NCBI GenBank assembly: GCA_049515175.1 | Contig: JBEKUI010000260.1 | Span: 1 to 6,338, forward strand | Origin: JACQNR01 sp049515175 | GTDB lineage: Bacteria > Acidobacteriota > Terriglobia > UBA7540 | Direction of reading: 5' to 3' | Length of the DNA: 6,338 nucleotides | Shown here: piece after piece, positions 5,302 through 6,338 of the stretch | How positions within the stretch are numbered: the stretch's first letter is position 1 | How the letters are laid out: each line of letters opens with the position of its first letter | The notes under the pieces: generated by a model | Database searches by the model: none | What the model saw: the letters and a program-made list of their open reading frames with translations, nothing else | What the model was told of the DNA's origin: nothing | Translations under genes and position numbers: made by a program

Positions 5302-6338
5302 ATGCCTCGATCTCTATCACGTCGTAAGTTTATCGGAAAAAGCGGACAGGCTCTCATGGCGACCGGTGCTGCCCTGAGCGGCGGTGCTTTCGTCGAGGCC
5401 CACGGCAAGGCCGCTCCTTCCACCCTGGGAGTGGACTATTACGCCAAGCTCGGCGTCACTCCGTTCATCAACGCCGCCGGCACGTACACGGTACTCTCCG
5501 CCTCCACCATGCCGGAGGAGGTACAGGCTGCGATTGCTGTGGCGTCGAAGTATCCGGTTCAAATCGAGGAGCTGCATGCCGCAGCGGGGAAATATCTGGC
5601 GCAACGCCTCCGCTGCGAAGCAGCGCTCGTAACCGCCGGCGCCGCTTCCGCGCTGACCCTCGGCACGGCGGCCTGTATTACGGTCGGAAACGATCCGGCC
5701 ATCATCAGTATTCCTACCGACATGAACGGATTGAAGAATGAAGTCATCGTTCAGAAAGCCCATCGCTACGATTACGACCACGCCCTCCGCAACTGCGGAA
5801 CCCGCTTCGTCGAAGTCGAAACACTCGAAGACTACGAGGCCGCCTTCAACGACCGGACCGTCATGACCAACTTCTTTAACGCGGCGGAGCACGGCGCGAT
5901 CAACCGGGAGGATTGGGTGCGCGTCGCGCACAAGCACGGCGTCCCTTGCTTTAATGACGCCGCCGCCGACGTCCCACCCATTGCCAACCTGTGGAACTAC
6001 ACACAGATGGGGTTTGACCTGGTGACCTTTTCGGGCGGAAAAGGAATCCGCGGCCCGCAATGCACCGGGCTGCTGCTGGGTCGAAAGGACCTGATCGCCG
6101 CAGCGGTGAAGAACAATTCGCCGTATTCCAACACGGTTGGCCGTGGGATGAAAGTGGCCAAAGAGGAGATTATTGGCTTGGTGGCGGCCGTGGACTGGCT
6201 GCTCGCTCAGGACGAGCAGGCGATGCAAGCCGAGTTCCAGCGCCGGGCGGAACGAATCGCACAGCACCTTAGGACGCTTCCCACCGTGGAAACCAAGATC
6301 TTCGTTCCCCCTGTCGCCAACCAGGTTCCGCACCTGCT
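5302..6338 (+). CDS. Tat-exported SelA-like PLP-dependent enzyme, 3' truncated by window
   Basis: The frame stays open from ATG 5302 to the window edge, giving 345 residues without a stop; the C-terminal part is missing. Residues 1-35 look like a twin-arginine signal: SRRKFIGKSG (Arg7, Arg8), an Ala/Gly-rich hydrophobic stretch, and a cut near VEAHG. The rest reads as a fold-type I PLP enzyme of the SelA-related / D-glucosaminate-6-phosphate ammonia-lyase (DgaE-like) group: an N-terminal GVTPFINAAGTYT segment as in that family, a cofactor-phosphate region around VTAGAASALTLG (110-121), CFNDAAAD with Asp219 as the likely PLP ring-nitrogen partner, and FSGGKGIRGPQ with Lys247 as the Schiff-base lysine. 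SelA itself is a cytoplasmic tRNA enzyme, so the export signal argues against selenocysteine synthesis. Tat transport suits a protein that binds PLP before export. Its neighbour, the exported amidohydrolase, may supply an amine that this enzyme eliminates, deaminates or racemises. The family and Lys are well supported; the exact reaction is not. Confidence 0.85.
   Translation, partial: MPRSLSRRKFIGKSGQALMATGAALSGGAFVEAHGKAAPSTLGVDYYAKLGVTPFINAAGTYTVLSASTMPEEVQAAIAVASKYPVQIEELHAAAGKYLAQRLRCEAALVTAGAASALTLGTAACITVGNDPAIISIPTDMNGLKNEVIVQKAHRYDYDHALRNCGTRFVEVETLEDYEAAFNDRTVMTNFFNAAEHGAINREDWVRVAHKHGVPCFNDAAADVPPIANLWNYTQMGFDLVTFSGGKGIRGPQCTGLLLGRKDLIAAAVKNNSPYSNTVGRGMKVAKEEIIGLVAAVDWLLAQDEQAMQAEFQRRAERIAQHLRTLPTVETKIFVPPVANQVPHL

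Noticed and set aside
5317..6333. Minus-strand open frame of 338 codons at the right end
   Set aside because: It is antisense to the PLP enzyme, whose motifs, Tat leader and Shine-Dalgarno are clear. It has no motif of its own.

Overview
The window is GC-rich bacterial DNA with five same-strand (+) protein genes. Two run off the edges, and I saw no RNA gene, mobile element, CRISPR array or origin. Exported hydrolases, a zinc-ribbon/FHA protein with a long Pro/Ala linker, and an exported amidohydrolase paired with a SelA-like PLP enzyme together suggest an Acidobacteriota-like soil or sediment bacterium. That assignment rests on remembered homologues, not on a marker gene; Verrucomicrobiota or Planctomycetota are not excluded.

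Left block (1-3568): (1) the C-terminal end of a trypsin/HtrA-like domain whose catalytic serine position reads Ala, so probably a pseudo-protease. Its stop overlaps the start of (2) as TGATG. (2) A 654-residue exported CehA/McbA-type PHP-domain metallohydrolase with all metal-ligand motifs present. (3) After 39 bp, a 445-residue protein with two zinc ribbons, a Pro/Ala-rich linker and two FHA domains, probably a cytoplasmic phosphothreonine-binding scaffold. Genes 1 and 2 are very likely co-transcribed, and gene 3 probably joins them.

Middle (3569-3822): a 254-bp gap with no convincing gene. It holds two imperfect inverted repeats of unknown role, and ends with a strong Shine-Dalgarno for gene 4.

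Right block (3823-6338): (4) a 452-residue amidohydrolase/deacetylase-family protein with a Sec-type signal peptide, then after 120 bp (5) a fold-type I PLP enzyme related to SelA and D-glucosaminate-6-phosphate ammonia-lyase, with a twin-arginine signal, cut off by the window end after 345 residues. Amidohydrolase plus SelA-like PLP enzyme is a known neighbour pair (EF_0837/EF_0838 type). Here both members carry export signals, by different routes, which suggests an extracytoplasmic two-step pathway: hydrolysis of an acyl or cyclic amide substrate followed by PLP chemistry on the freed amine. The substrate is unknown, and this is the most interesting part of the window.
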